Source: Streptomyces longisporoflavus
GTDB taxonomy: Bacteria; Actinomycetota; Actinomycetes; Streptomycetales; Streptomycetaceae
Direction: 5' to 3'
NCBI RefSeq assembly: GCF_014649775.1
Contig: NZ_BMTR01000008.1
Coordinates: 124,001 to 188,000 of the forward strand
DNA: 64,000 nt
In this document: piece by piece, positions 27,312-37,159 of the stretch
Position numbering within the stretch: position 1 is the first letter of the stretch
Layout of the letters: every line of letters starts with the position of its first letter
Translations under genes and position numbers: made by a program
Notes under the pieces: generated by a model
Seen by the model: the letters and a program-made list of their open reading frames with translations, nothing else
The model's database searches: none
What the model was told of the DNA's origin: nothing

Positions 27312-29717
27312 ATGACGCCTGAGCGCTCGGAGCCCGCGGTGCCGCCACCGCCCACCGCCACGTACCGGCTGCAGCTCCAGCCGGAGTTTCCGTTCGCGGC
27401 CGCCGAAGCGGCCGTCCCGTACCTGGCCTCTCTCGGAGTCTCGCACCTGCACCTGTCGCCGGTGCTCGAAGCCGTCCCGGGGTCCACGCACGGCTATGAC
27501 GTCGTGGACCACGCGCGCGTGCGTGACGAGCTGGGCGGCGAGGAAGGACTGCGGGCCCTGTCGCGCACCGCGCGGGCGCACGGGCTCGGCCTCGTCGTGG
27601 ACATCGTGCCCAACCACATGGCGGCAGTGCCCCGGCACAACCACGCCCTCTGGGAGGTCCTGCGCGAGGGCCCCGACTCGCCCTTCGCCCGGTGGTTCGA
27701 CATCGACTGGGACGCGGGCGGCGGCCAGGTGCTGCTGCCGGTGCTCGGGCGCGGGGTCGGGGACGAGCTGGAGCGCCTGCGGGTCGACGGGGACGTGCTG
27801 CGCTATCACGAACACGCGTTCCCCATCCGTGCGGGCACCGAGGAGCTGCCGTTGCCGCGGCTCCTCGACGCCCAGTGGTACCGCCTCGCGTGGTGGCGGC
27901 TGGCCCGTACGGAGCTCAACTACCGCCGCTTCTTCACCATTTCGGACCTCATCGGAGTGCGGGTCGAGGACCCGGAGGTGTTCGACGCGACTCACGCGAA
28001 GATCCTGGGACTGCTGCGGGAGGGGGTCGTGGAAGGGCTGCGGATCGACCACCCCGACGGTCTCGCCGATCCGGGGGCCTACCTCCAACGGCTGCACGAG
28101 GCCACCCGCGGGCGGTGGACGGTCGTCGAGAAGATCCTCGGCGACGGCGAGCAGCTGCCGGCCGCGTGGCCCGTCGCGGGCACCACCGGGTACGACGCGC
28201 TGCGCCACCTCGACGGCCTCTTCACGGACCCGGCGGGGGCCGGCGGACTCCTCGGGCAGTACCGCAGGTTCACGGCACCTCCGGTGGACCGGGGCGGCGA
28301 CTGGGGGGCGACGGTGCGGCGCGCCGCGTACAAGGTGCTCACCCATGAACTCGCCGCCGAGACCGACCGCCTCACGCGCGAGGCGACCGCCCTGTGCGCA
28401 GGGGACCCCGCGCTGCGCGACCACGCGCCGTGGGCGCTGCGCACCGCACTCCAGGAGCTGCTCGTACGGCTGCCCGTCTACCGGCCCTACGTCTCCGGGG
28501 GCGTCGAACCGGCCTCCGTCCTCACCGTGGGGGCCGCCGAAGAGGCCAAGGCGGCCTTCGCCGTGCGGGAGGAGGCCGAGGCGGTGGACGTCGTACGGGA
28601 TCTGGTCCTCGGGCGGCTCGGGTCCGGGCCCGCGCTCGACGGCTTCCGGGCGCGGTTCGCGCAGACCTCGTCGGCGCTGCGGGCCAAGGCGGTCGAGGAC
28701 ACGGCGTTCTACCGGCACGCACCGCTCCTCTCGGCGGCCGAGGTGGGCGGCTCGCCCGAGCGTCCCGCGGTGTCCCCGGAGGCGTTTCACGCCTACTGCA
28801 CGCGCGTGCAGCGCGACTGGCCCTACGCGGGCACGGTGCTCACCACGCACGACACGAAGCGCAGCGCCGACGTACGGGCGGGCATCTCCGTCCTCACGCA
28901 GTGCCCGGAGCGGTGGGCCGACCTCCTGGTCGAGGTGACCGAGCAGACCGCGCGCGCGGGGGGCGCCTCGGCGCCGGACCCGCAACTGGCGTGGGCGGCC
29001 TGGCAGACGGCCGTCGGCTTCGGCTTCCCCTACGACGAACGGCTGCAGAAGGCGCTGCTCAAGCACGTGCGCGAGGCGGGCCTGCACACGAGCTGGACCG
29101 AGCCGAACGAGGCTTACGAGAAGGCCGTGACGGCGTTCGTGGAGGCGGGCCCCTGCGGGCCGCCGCTCTACACCGTCGCGGAGTTCGCCGGCGCCCTGCG
29201 GCCCCATGTGCGGGCCAATCTCCTCGGCGCCGCGCTGCTCCAGCTCGCGATGCCCGGGGTGCCCGACCTCTACCAGGGCACGGAGAACGAGTACCGGGCC
29301 CTGGTGGACCCGGACAACAGGCGGCCCGTGCGGTTCCAGCCGCATGTCCTGGAGCACCTGGAGCAGCACCGTGACCGCTGGGACCTCTCCGAGGAGAAGC
29401 TGGCCGTCACGACGACCGCGCTGCGCCTTCGCAGGCGGCGCCCGGAGCTGTTCGGCGGCGCGGCGACGTACGAACCGCTGGCGGCCCGGGGACCCGGCGC
29501 CGCGCACTGCGTGGCCTTCTCGCGCTCCGGAGAGGTGATCGCGGCGGTGACCCGGCTTTCGCTGCGCCTTGCCGAAGCGGGCGGCTGGGGCTCCACGGAG
29601 CTGGCGCTTCCGGAAGGGCGGTGGGTGGACCTGCTCGGCCGGGGACGGGAATTCACGGGGCACGCGCGCGTGGAGGAGCTTTTCGGGGAGCTGCCCGTGG
29701 CGCTTCTGGAGCGGGTC

Positions 29718-29738
<21 letters not shown>
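27312..29738 (+). CDS. treY: Maltooligosyltrehalose synthase
   Basis: GH13 intramolecular transglucosidase converting the reducing end of maltooligosaccharides into a trehalosyl unit, the first step of the TreYZ pathway. N-terminal TATYRLQL and SPVLEAVPGSTHGYDVVD motifs are diagnostic. The catalytic residues fit D246 (GLRIDHPDG), E273 (VVEKILG) and D514 (THDTKRSADVRA). 808 aa, usual for TreY. ATG 27312 is the only convincing start. Tail-to-tail overlap of 21 bp with the P450 gene. Its partner treZ is 3.4 kb downstream. Confidence 0.95.
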
Positions 29739-30884
<1,146 letters not shown>

Positions 30885-31156
30885 TGCCACATGGTGCCCG
30901 CGAGGGGTCGAGCTCAGCGACACAGCAGACCCCGTTCGGGCTCGGCGCGCGGCGGACAGCCGTGCGAGGGGGTTTCGCAAGTAGCCGTGCGATGGGGTTT
31001 CAGCGCATCACCGCGAGCCGCTCCGCGCAGTCTCCGTACACCCATTCGGGTGACGCTGCGGCAGGAACATGGCGAGGCGGCACCGCCCGGGACGCACGCT
31101 TGACACGTGCCCTACCGCGTGGCGTACTGCGGATTGCTTCAGCGGACAAGTCAGAG

Positions 31157-32407
31157 GTGAGTCAACTGGCGGAGCATGGCTATCCCACTGTGGCTGAACT
31201 CGTACTGTCCGCAAGGAAGTTGGCCGCCCACCGTCCCGAACTGAGCACCCTGCGCCAGGTGGGTGCATCGCGCGCCGGAAGACCCCTGCACCTGCTCTCC
31301 GTCGGCCGCTCCCGTCGCGCCGTCCTGGTCGTCGCCGGCGCGCACGCGAACGAACCGACCGGCGGTTCGACGCTGCTCCACCTCGCGGAGTGGGTCCTGC
31401 GGGACGAGGACCTGCGCGCCGACACCTCCTGGCACTTCCTCCTGTGCGCCGACCCGGACGGCGCGAGCCTGCACCGCACGCCCTCGCCGCGCACCCTGTT
31501 CGACTACCACCGGCACTTCTTCCGCCCGGCGGGCCCCGAACAGCCCGAGTGGTCCCCCTCCGTCCTGCCGCCCGACCGGCTGCCGCCCGAGACCCGCGTC
31601 CTCACCGGGCTCATCGACGAACTACGGCCCTACTTGCAGGTGTCGCTGCACGGAACCGATCTCGGCGGCAGCTGGGTGCAGTTGACGCGGGACATACCCG
31701 GGCTCGCGGAACCGTTCGCCAAGTCGGCGGCCGAGCTGCACATCCCGGTGGAGACGGGCGCCTCGGACGCCGCGGGCTGGCCGGTCTCGGGGCCCGGGGT
31801 CCATGTGCTGCCGGGCCCCGGCTCGGCCGCCGCCTATCCGAGCCTCCCCGAGGACGCCCGGCACACCACCTGGCACCACGCCCACCGGTACGGCGGTCTG
31901 ACCGCCATCGTCGAGGTCCCGATGTGGGCGAGCGACCTCGTGGACGACGCGGCGGCCCACCCCTCACCGGCCCTCGCCCTGCGCGGCTTCTCGTGGCGCC
32001 TGCGCCAGGACGCGCGCCTGGTCGAGGACATCCTCGGCGAGGCCCTGCCCCGGCTGCCGCAGGCCCACGGACCGCTGCTGCGCGCGGCACGCTGGGCGCT
32101 CGACCTGGTGCCCGGCCTCGCCGACGACTGGGCCGGACTGCCGCCCGCGGGGACGTCCATGGCGTACATCGGCAGCGTCGACGCCTTCGGGCGGCGCCTT
32201 CCGCTGCGGGCCGCCGCGATGCTGCTGCGGGTCCTCGACGCGGCGGGCGACCGGGCCGCGCCCCGCCTCGAACGGCTCGTGCTGCGCTGGAGCGACGCGT
32301 TCGCCGAGCGGTTCGGGGCACGCTGGGTGCCGCTAGAGCACCAGGTCGAGCACCAGTCACGGACGACGGTCGCGGCGGCGCGCCACGCGCGCGTGCGGGG
32401 CGACTGA
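31157..32407 (+). CDS. M14 family zinc carboxypeptidase-like protein
   Basis: 416-aa zinc peptidase/amidase fold. The first zinc motif HANE supplies H63 and E66, the third ligand is H165 in SLHGTD, and the catalytic Glu is E253 in IVEVPMW. There is no signal peptide, so it is probably cytoplasmic, closer to the succinylglutamate desuccinylase-like branch than to secreted carboxypeptidases. GTG 31157 is chosen because the family-like sequence VSQLAEHGYPTVAEL begins there; everything further upstream in this frame is low complexity antisense to the P450 repeats. The ribosome site (AGAG) is weak. Confidence 0.78.
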   Translation: MSQLAEHGYPTVAELVLSARKLAAHRPELSTLRQVGASRAGRPLHLLSVGRSRRAVLVVAGAHANEPTGGSTLLHLAEWVLRDEDLRADTSWHFLLCADPDGASLHRTPSPRTLFDYHRHFFRPAGPEQPEWSPSVLPPDRLPPETRVLTGLIDELRPYLQVSLHGTDLGGSWVQLTRDIPGLAEPFAKSAAELHIPVETGASDAAGWPVSGPGVHVLPGPGSAAAYPSLPEDARHTTWHHAHRYGGLTAIVEVPMWASDLVDDAAAHPSPALALRGFSWRLRQDARLVEDILGEALPRLPQAHGPLLRAARWALDLVPGLADDWAGLPPAGTSMAYIGSVDAFGRRLPLRAAAMLLRVLDAAGDRAAPRLERLVLRWSDAFAERFGARWVPLEHQVEHQSRTTVAAARHARVRGD

Positions 32408-32417
32408 CCGCGGCGCT

Positions 32418-32477
32418 CTCAAGGACTCACGGCAGCCCCCTCAAGGACTCACGACAGCCCCTTCAACGGCTCACGAC
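32418..32477. repeat. 22-bp tandem repeat, 2.7 copies
   Basis: Units 32418-32439 and 32440-32461 are identical except one base (core CTCAAGGACTCACG), followed by a diverged partial third copy running into the 3' end of the FHA gene. Located between the convergent M14 and FHA genes. Confidence 0.85.
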
Positions 32478-33022
32478 GCGGAGAGCCGGAAGCCCATCTT
32501 CCCGAAGCTGACCTGATCGCCGTCCTGGACCACGGCCGCGCCGATCACCCTGCGACCGTTCACGGACGTGCCGTTCGTCGACCCGAGGTCGCGCAGCACC
32601 CACATGCCGCCCTGCCTGCTCAGCTCGGCGTGCACCCGGGAGACCGTCTCGTGGCTGAGCCTGAGCCCGTTCGCGGGGTCGCGGCCGATCCGCAGGGGGT
32701 ACGGGTTCGCCGGCACCGGCAGGAGCAGCTTCGGCAGCCGCTCGGCCTGCCAGACCCTGCGCAGCCGCACCGTGAACCCGGAGACCGCGCCGACGGCCCC
32801 GAACACCGCCCGCGAGAGGCGGCCCTCGGTCTGCAGATCGGCGGTGAGCGCGGCCAGTTCGTCGGGCTGCCGGGCGGCGAGGGCCAGCTCCATGCGGCGC
32901 ACGAACGTGTCGTGCGAGAGCTTGCCGAGGGCAGCGCCCTCCCTGAGCACCTTCAGCGCCCTGTCTCGCTCGGCGTCGGTCAGCCGCGCGGGGTACGTGT
33001 GGATCTCGAAGGAGGACGTCAC
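32471..33022 (-). CDS. DUF1707 and FHA domain protein
   Basis: 183 aa. N-terminal DUF1707 (about 10-65: LTDAERDRALKVLREGAALGKLSHDTFVRRME), typical of actinobacterial membrane or signalling proteins, then a C-terminal FHA domain (about 105-180) with the phosphothreonine-binding residues in RIGRDPANGLRL, VSRVHAEL and LGSTNGTSVNG. It should bind phosphothreonine peptides made by Ser/Thr kinases. GTG 33022 start with GGAGG nearby. Divergent from treZ, so it could share a control region with it. Confidence 0.88.
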   Translation of the reverse strand: MTSSFEIHTYPARLTDAERDRALKVLREGAALGKLSHDTFVRRMELALAARQPDELAALTADLQTEGRLSRAVFGAVGAVSGFTVRLRRVWQAERLPKLLLPVPANPYPLRIGRDPANGLRLSHETVSRVHAELSRQGGMWVLRDLGSTNGTSVNGRRVIGAAVVQDGDQVSFGKMGFRLSAS

Positions 33023-33179
33023 CCTGGTGATTGTCGGTCAGCTCGGCCGGGGTGTCCAGAAAACGCGGAACGACCCCGAGCCGATCACTTCTGCAGCACG
33101 ATGGACGGACGTGACCACGGATGACGTACGGATGAAGACGGATGGCCGTCGACGGACGGCAGACAAGGGGGGACCGGCG

Positions 33180-34925
33180 GTGGAGTTCGAGGTGTGGGCA
33201 CCGGGAGCCGAGCACGTCGCGCTGCTGTGCGAGGGCGCCACGCACGCGCTGGAGCGCGCCGGGGGCCGGACCGGCTGGTGGACGGGCGAGGCGGAGGCCG
33301 CCGACGGCGCGCGCTACGGCTTCTCGCTCGACGGCGGCCCCGTGCTGCCCGATCCCCGCTCCCGGCGCCAGCCGGACGGCCCCGACGGGCTCAGCGCCGT
33401 CGTCGACCACGACCGGTACGCGTGGCGCACTCCCTGGGCGGGGCGCGGGGTGCGGGACGCGGTCCTGTACGAGCTGCACGTGGGGACGTACACACCGGAG
33501 GGCACGCTCGACTCGGCCGCGGGGCGCCTCGATCACCTGGCCGAACTCGGCGTCACCCATGTGGAGCTGATGCCGCTGTGCCCGTTCCCCGGCCGGCACG
33601 GCTGGGGGTACGAGGGCGTGTCCCTGTGGGCGGTGCACGAGCCGTACGGCGGGCCCGAGGCGCTGAAACGGTTCGTCGACGCGGCGCACGCGCACGGCAT
33701 CGGCGTCGTGCTCGACGTGGTGCACAACCACCTCGGCCCGTCCGGCAACTATTTGCCCGCGTTCGGCCCCTACTTCACGGACACCCACCACACCCCCTGG
33801 GGCGCCGCCGTCAATCTCGACGCGCCCGGCTCGGACGAGGTGCGCGCGTATCTGATCGGCAGCGCCCTCGCCTGGCTGCGCGACTACCGCGTCGACGGCC
33901 TGCGCCTGGACGCCGTGCACGCGCTGTGCGACACGCGCGCGTGCCACTTCCTGGAGGAGCTCTCGGCGGCCGTGGACGAGCTGTCCGCCGAGCTCGGCAG
34001 GCCGCTCTCGCTCATCGCCGAGTCCGACCAGGGTGATCCGCGGACCGTCACCCCGCGCGCGGAGGGCGGGCTCGGCGTGCACGCGCAGTGGAACGACGAC
34101 TTCCACCACGCGCTGCACTGCGCGCTCACCGGCGAATCACACGGCTACTACGAGGACTTCGCCCGCGCCCCCTTCGCCGCGCTCGCCAAGACGCTGACGG
34201 GCGGCTTCTTCCACGACGGTACGTACTCGACGTTCCGCGGGCGCCGGCACGGGCGTCCCGTCGACAAGGCCCGTACGCCCGCCTACCGCTTCCTCGGCTA
34301 CACGCAGACCCACGACCAGATCGGCAATCGCGCACAAGGAGACCGGCTCTCCGCGGCCCTCTCCCCCGGCCTGCTCGCCTGCGCGGCGGCTCTCACGCTC
34401 ACCGGGCCGTTCACGCCGATGCTGTTCATGGGCGAGGAGTGGGGCGCCACCACGCCCTGGCAGTTCTTCACGGACCACACCGATCCCGAACTCGCGGAGG
34501 CCGTGCGGCGGGGCAGGCGGCGGGAGTTCGCGGCGCACGGCTGGGCCGAGGAGGACATCCCGGACCCGCAGGACCCGGCGACCAGGGACCGGTCCTGTCT
34601 CGACTGGGCCGAGCCCCTGACCGACCCCCACGCGCGCGTGCTGGCCTGGTACCGCGAACTGATCGCCCTGCGCCGCACCCGCGGCGACCTCCTCGACCCC
34701 GATCTCGCGGCACTGCGGGTCGCGTACGACGAGGAGCGGCGCTGGTTCGCGGTGCGGCGCGGCGATCTGCGGATCGCGGTGAACGTCGGCAAGGAGGCGG
34801 TCGACGTCCCGCTCGGCGGCCGGGGCGCGCGGGTGCTCGCGGCGTGGGAGCCGGTCACCGCGCCCGGGCCTGACGGGGTGCTGCGGCTGCCCGCCGAGTC
34901 GTGCGCGGTCCTTGCGACGCCGTGA
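33180..34925 (+). CDS. treZ: Maltooligosyltrehalose trehalohydrolase
   Basis: GH13 hydrolase releasing trehalose from maltooligosyltrehalose made by TreY. Starts with the CBM48-like EFEVWAPGAEHV; catalytic residues fit D244 (GLRLDAVHAL), E281 (LIAESD) and D379 (THDQIGNRAQGDR). GTG 33180 has AAGGGGGG seven bases upstream and gives 581 aa, the usual length; in-frame GTG 33111 and ATG 33132 would add charged residues not seen in relatives. Separate from treY by P450, M14 and FHA genes but same strand. Confidence 0.94.
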   Translation: MEFEVWAPGAEHVALLCEGATHALERAGGRTGWWTGEAEAADGARYGFSLDGGPVLPDPRSRRQPDGPDGLSAVVDHDRYAWRTPWAGRGVRDAVLYELHVGTYTPEGTLDSAAGRLDHLAELGVTHVELMPLCPFPGRHGWGYEGVSLWAVHEPYGGPEALKRFVDAAHAHGIGVVLDVVHNHLGPSGNYLPAFGPYFTDTHHTPWGAAVNLDAPGSDEVRAYLIGSALAWLRDYRVDGLRLDAVHALCDTRACHFLEELSAAVDELSAELGRPLSLIAESDQGDPRTVTPRAEGGLGVHAQWNDDFHHALHCALTGESHGYYEDFARAPFAALAKTLTGGFFHDGTYSTFRGRRHGRPVDKARTPAYRFLGYTQTHDQIGNRAQGDRLSAALSPGLLACAAALTLTGPFTPMLFMGEEWGATTPWQFFTDHTDPELAEAVRRGRRREFAAHGWAEEDIPDPQDPATRDRSCLDWAEPLTDPHARVLAWYRELIALRRTRGDLLDPDLAALRVAYDEERRWFAVRRGDLRIAVNVGKEAVDVPLGGRGARVLAAWEPVTAPGPDGVLRLPAESCAVLATP

Positions 34926-34959
34926 GGCCGGCGTACAGAGGACGCCTGTCGCCTGTCGG

Positions 34960-36090
34960 TCAGTTGACGATCGCCAGCTCGCGGGGCGTGGAGTTGAGGC
35001 GCCGTACGCCGTCATCGGTGACCGTCACGATGTCCTCGATGCGCACTCCGAAGCGGCCCGGCAGATAGATGCCGGGCTCCACGGAGAAGCACATCCCCGG
35101 CACGAGCGGCAGCTCCTCGCCCTCGACCATGTAGGGCGGTTCGTGGGTGGTGACGCCTATGCCGTGTCCGGTGCGGTGGATGAAGTGCTCGCCGTAACCG
35201 GCATCGGCGATCACCGCCCGTGCCGCCCTGTCGATGTCCTGGCAGGCGGCGCCGGGCCGCACCGCGCGGCAGCCCGCCTCCTGGGCCTCGCGCACGATGT
35301 CGTGTACCCGCTGCTCCTCGGCGCCGGGCTCGCCCACGTGCACCGTGCGCGAGGTGTCCGAGCCGTAGCCGTGCAGCAGGCCGCCGAAGTCGAGGACGAC
35401 CATGTCGCCGTCCTCGATGACGCGGTCGCCCGCCTCGTGGTGCGGGTTGGCGCCGTTCGGGCCGGAGCCGACGATGGTGAAGTCGACCTGCGAGTGCCCG
35501 TACTGCCGCAGCAGGGCGTCGAGATCGGCGGCCACGTCACTCTCCCTGCGGCCCGCGAAAGCCACCTTCTTGATCTCTTCGTACGTCGCGTCCGCGGCGG
35601 CACCGGCCGCCGCCAGGCGCTCCAGCTCGGCGGCGTCCTTGACGGCGCGCAGCATGGGGAGCGCTCCGGTGAGGGATACGTAGGAGGTGTCCGGCAGCTC
35701 GCTCTGGAAGCCGAGGAGATGCATGGCCCAGGAGTTGTCGCTGACCCCGAAGCGGCCGTCGACGTCGAGGAGCGGGGCGGTCGCCGCGTAGGGGTCCTTG
35801 CCGTCGGACCAGTCGCGCAGGGTCAGCGCGCTCGCCCCTGCCGCGCGCTCCGCGTCCGGGGCCTCCAGGGTGGGCACCACGAGCACCGGCTCCTGACCGG
35901 CGGCGAGCACGAGGACGGTGAGGCGCTCGGTGGCGACGGGCTGATACCCGGTGAGCCAGATCAGGTCGGGGCCCGGCGCGACGAGCAGCCCGGCGAGCCC
36001 CGCATCCGCCGCGGTCGCCGCGGCACGGTCCATGCGGGCCTTGTAGTCGTCGGCGGTGAAGGGCGCGGGGGTGCCGGGGGTGCCGGTCAT
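34960..36090 (-). CDS. Aminopeptidase P family (M24) metallopeptidase
   Basis: 376-aa pita-bread enzyme, probable Xaa-Pro dipeptidase/aminopeptidase. The C-terminal domain has the five metal ligands: Asp in VLDFGG, Asp in GSDTSRT, His in HRTGHGIG, Glu in FSVEPGIY and Glu in VRIEDIV. The N-terminal creatinase-like domain (about 15-150) includes DLIWLTGYQP. No signal peptide, cytoplasmic. ATG 36090. Convergent with treZ with 34 bp between them. Confidence 0.92.
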   Translation of the reverse strand: MTGTPGTPAPFTADDYKARMDRAAATAADAGLAGLLVAPGPDLIWLTGYQPVATERLTVLVLAAGQEPVLVVPTLEAPDAERAAGASALTLRDWSDGKDPYAATAPLLDVDGRFGVSDNSWAMHLLGFQSELPDTSYVSLTGALPMLRAVKDAAELERLAAAGAAADATYEEIKKVAFAGRRESDVAADLDALLRQYGHSQVDFTIVGSGPNGANPHHEAGDRVIEDGDMVVLDFGGLLHGYGSDTSRTVHVGEPGAEEQRVHDIVREAQEAGCRAVRPGAACQDIDRAARAVIADAGYGEHFIHRTGHGIGVTTHEPPYMVEGEELPLVPGMCFSVEPGIYLPGRFGVRIEDIVTVTDDGVRRLNSTPRELAIVN

Positions 36091-36249
36091 AGGGGCCTCC
36101 AGGGCTGCTCACTGCTGCGCGTACGGTGCGCTGCCGGTGCGGCCGATCCTGCCCGCACCGCCGCGCGTACGCGACCGGGTTACGGAGGCTTTACGGCATC
36201 CCCGGCAGGCCGCGCCACACCGCTCGGCGCCGCCCCGGCCCGCGTCGGC

Positions 36250-37026
36250 TCACGTCACAAAGCCCGGCGTCACTGACAGGGACTGCCGCTGGCCGTTCGC
36301 GTGACGGACGGTGACGGTGATGTTCCTGCCCGGGTCCGCGGCGGCGACCGCCGTCGCCAGGGCCTTGGCCGAGGCGACGCGGGTCCTGCCGAAGGCGAGC
36401 ACTACGTCCCCGCGTACGAGACCGGCGCTGTGGCCGGGGCCGGGGCTGTGCACACCGGCGAGCAGGGCTCCGGGGCCGCCGGGGGCGTCGACGGCCTCCA
36501 CGCCGAGCGCTGGGCGCGCCGGGGTCCGCTCGGGGGCCTTGCCCGGCTGCCTCCCCGGCTGCTTCTGCGGCGGGTCCGGCGGGGCGGCGGGTCCGGACGC
36601 CGCGCCCGGGGCGGGATCGCCGCCGGGCGCCGCCGGACCTGCCTGCCGCCCTGCGGCGTCGCCCGTCGCACCGCCCTGCGCCTGCGACTGCTTCTGCATG
36701 TCGGCGAGCTTGCTCATGCCGATGACGGTGGCGCTCACTGTGCCGAGCCCCACCCCCGACAGCACGAGGACGACCGAGAAGAGCAGCCCGAAGAGCAGGG
36801 TGGCCAACCGCCGCCCGCGCCGCCGCGCGGCATGCGGGCGGTGACCCGGCCCCGCTACGCGACCGGGGCCGGGTGTCCGCCCGGCCCCCGGTTTCCGCCC
36901 GATCCCGAGCTTCTGGCGGACGCCGGGCTTGCCGCCCCGGCCGAACTTGCTCGAACCGCCGAACTTGCCGCCCGAGCCGTGCTCCTGTCCGGGCATCGGC
37001 TTGGGACGCAACGCAGTCTGATCCAT
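36250..37026 (-). CDS. Membrane-anchored PDZ domain protein
   Basis: 258 aa from ATG 37026, which has GGAGG seven bases upstream. Cytoplasmic basic Gly-rich N-terminus (about 1-72), one membrane span (LATLLFGLLFSVVLVLSGVGLG, about 74-98 in part), a Pro/Gly/Ala-rich outer linker, and a C-terminal PDZ domain (about 175-258) with SPGPGHSAGLVRGDVVLAFG. There is no protease domain, so it could tether or recruit a partner outside the membrane, like the PDZ half of a DegP protein alone. The longer in-frame start is not supported. Partner unknown. Confidence 0.75.
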   Translation of the reverse strand: MDQTALRPKPMPGQEHGSGGKFGGSSKFGRGGKPGVRQKLGIGRKPGAGRTPGPGRVAGPGHRPHAARRRGRRLATLLFGLLFSVVLVLSGVGLGTVSATVIGMSKLADMQKQSQAQGGATGDAAGRQAGPAAPGGDPAPGAASGPAAPPDPPQKQPGRQPGKAPERTPARPALGVEAVDAPGGPGALLAGVHSPGPGHSAGLVRGDVVLAFGRTRVASAKALATAVAAADPGRNITVTVRHANGQRQSLSVTPGFVT

Positions 37027-37159
37027 GGGCTCGCCTCCGGCCACAGCCCTACCCGGCGTGCACCGGCGCGACGATTCACGAACGGGTGAAGTCCAGGTGT
37101 GCGCCCCTGCCCCCTGGGGCTCGCCCCGTCCCGATGTGCCCCGTTCCGCACGGGCCCAG

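Noticed and set aside
27240..29663. 807-codon minus-strand frame opposite treY
   Set aside because: treY has intact catalytic motifs over the whole length; the antisense frame is a codon-bias shadow.
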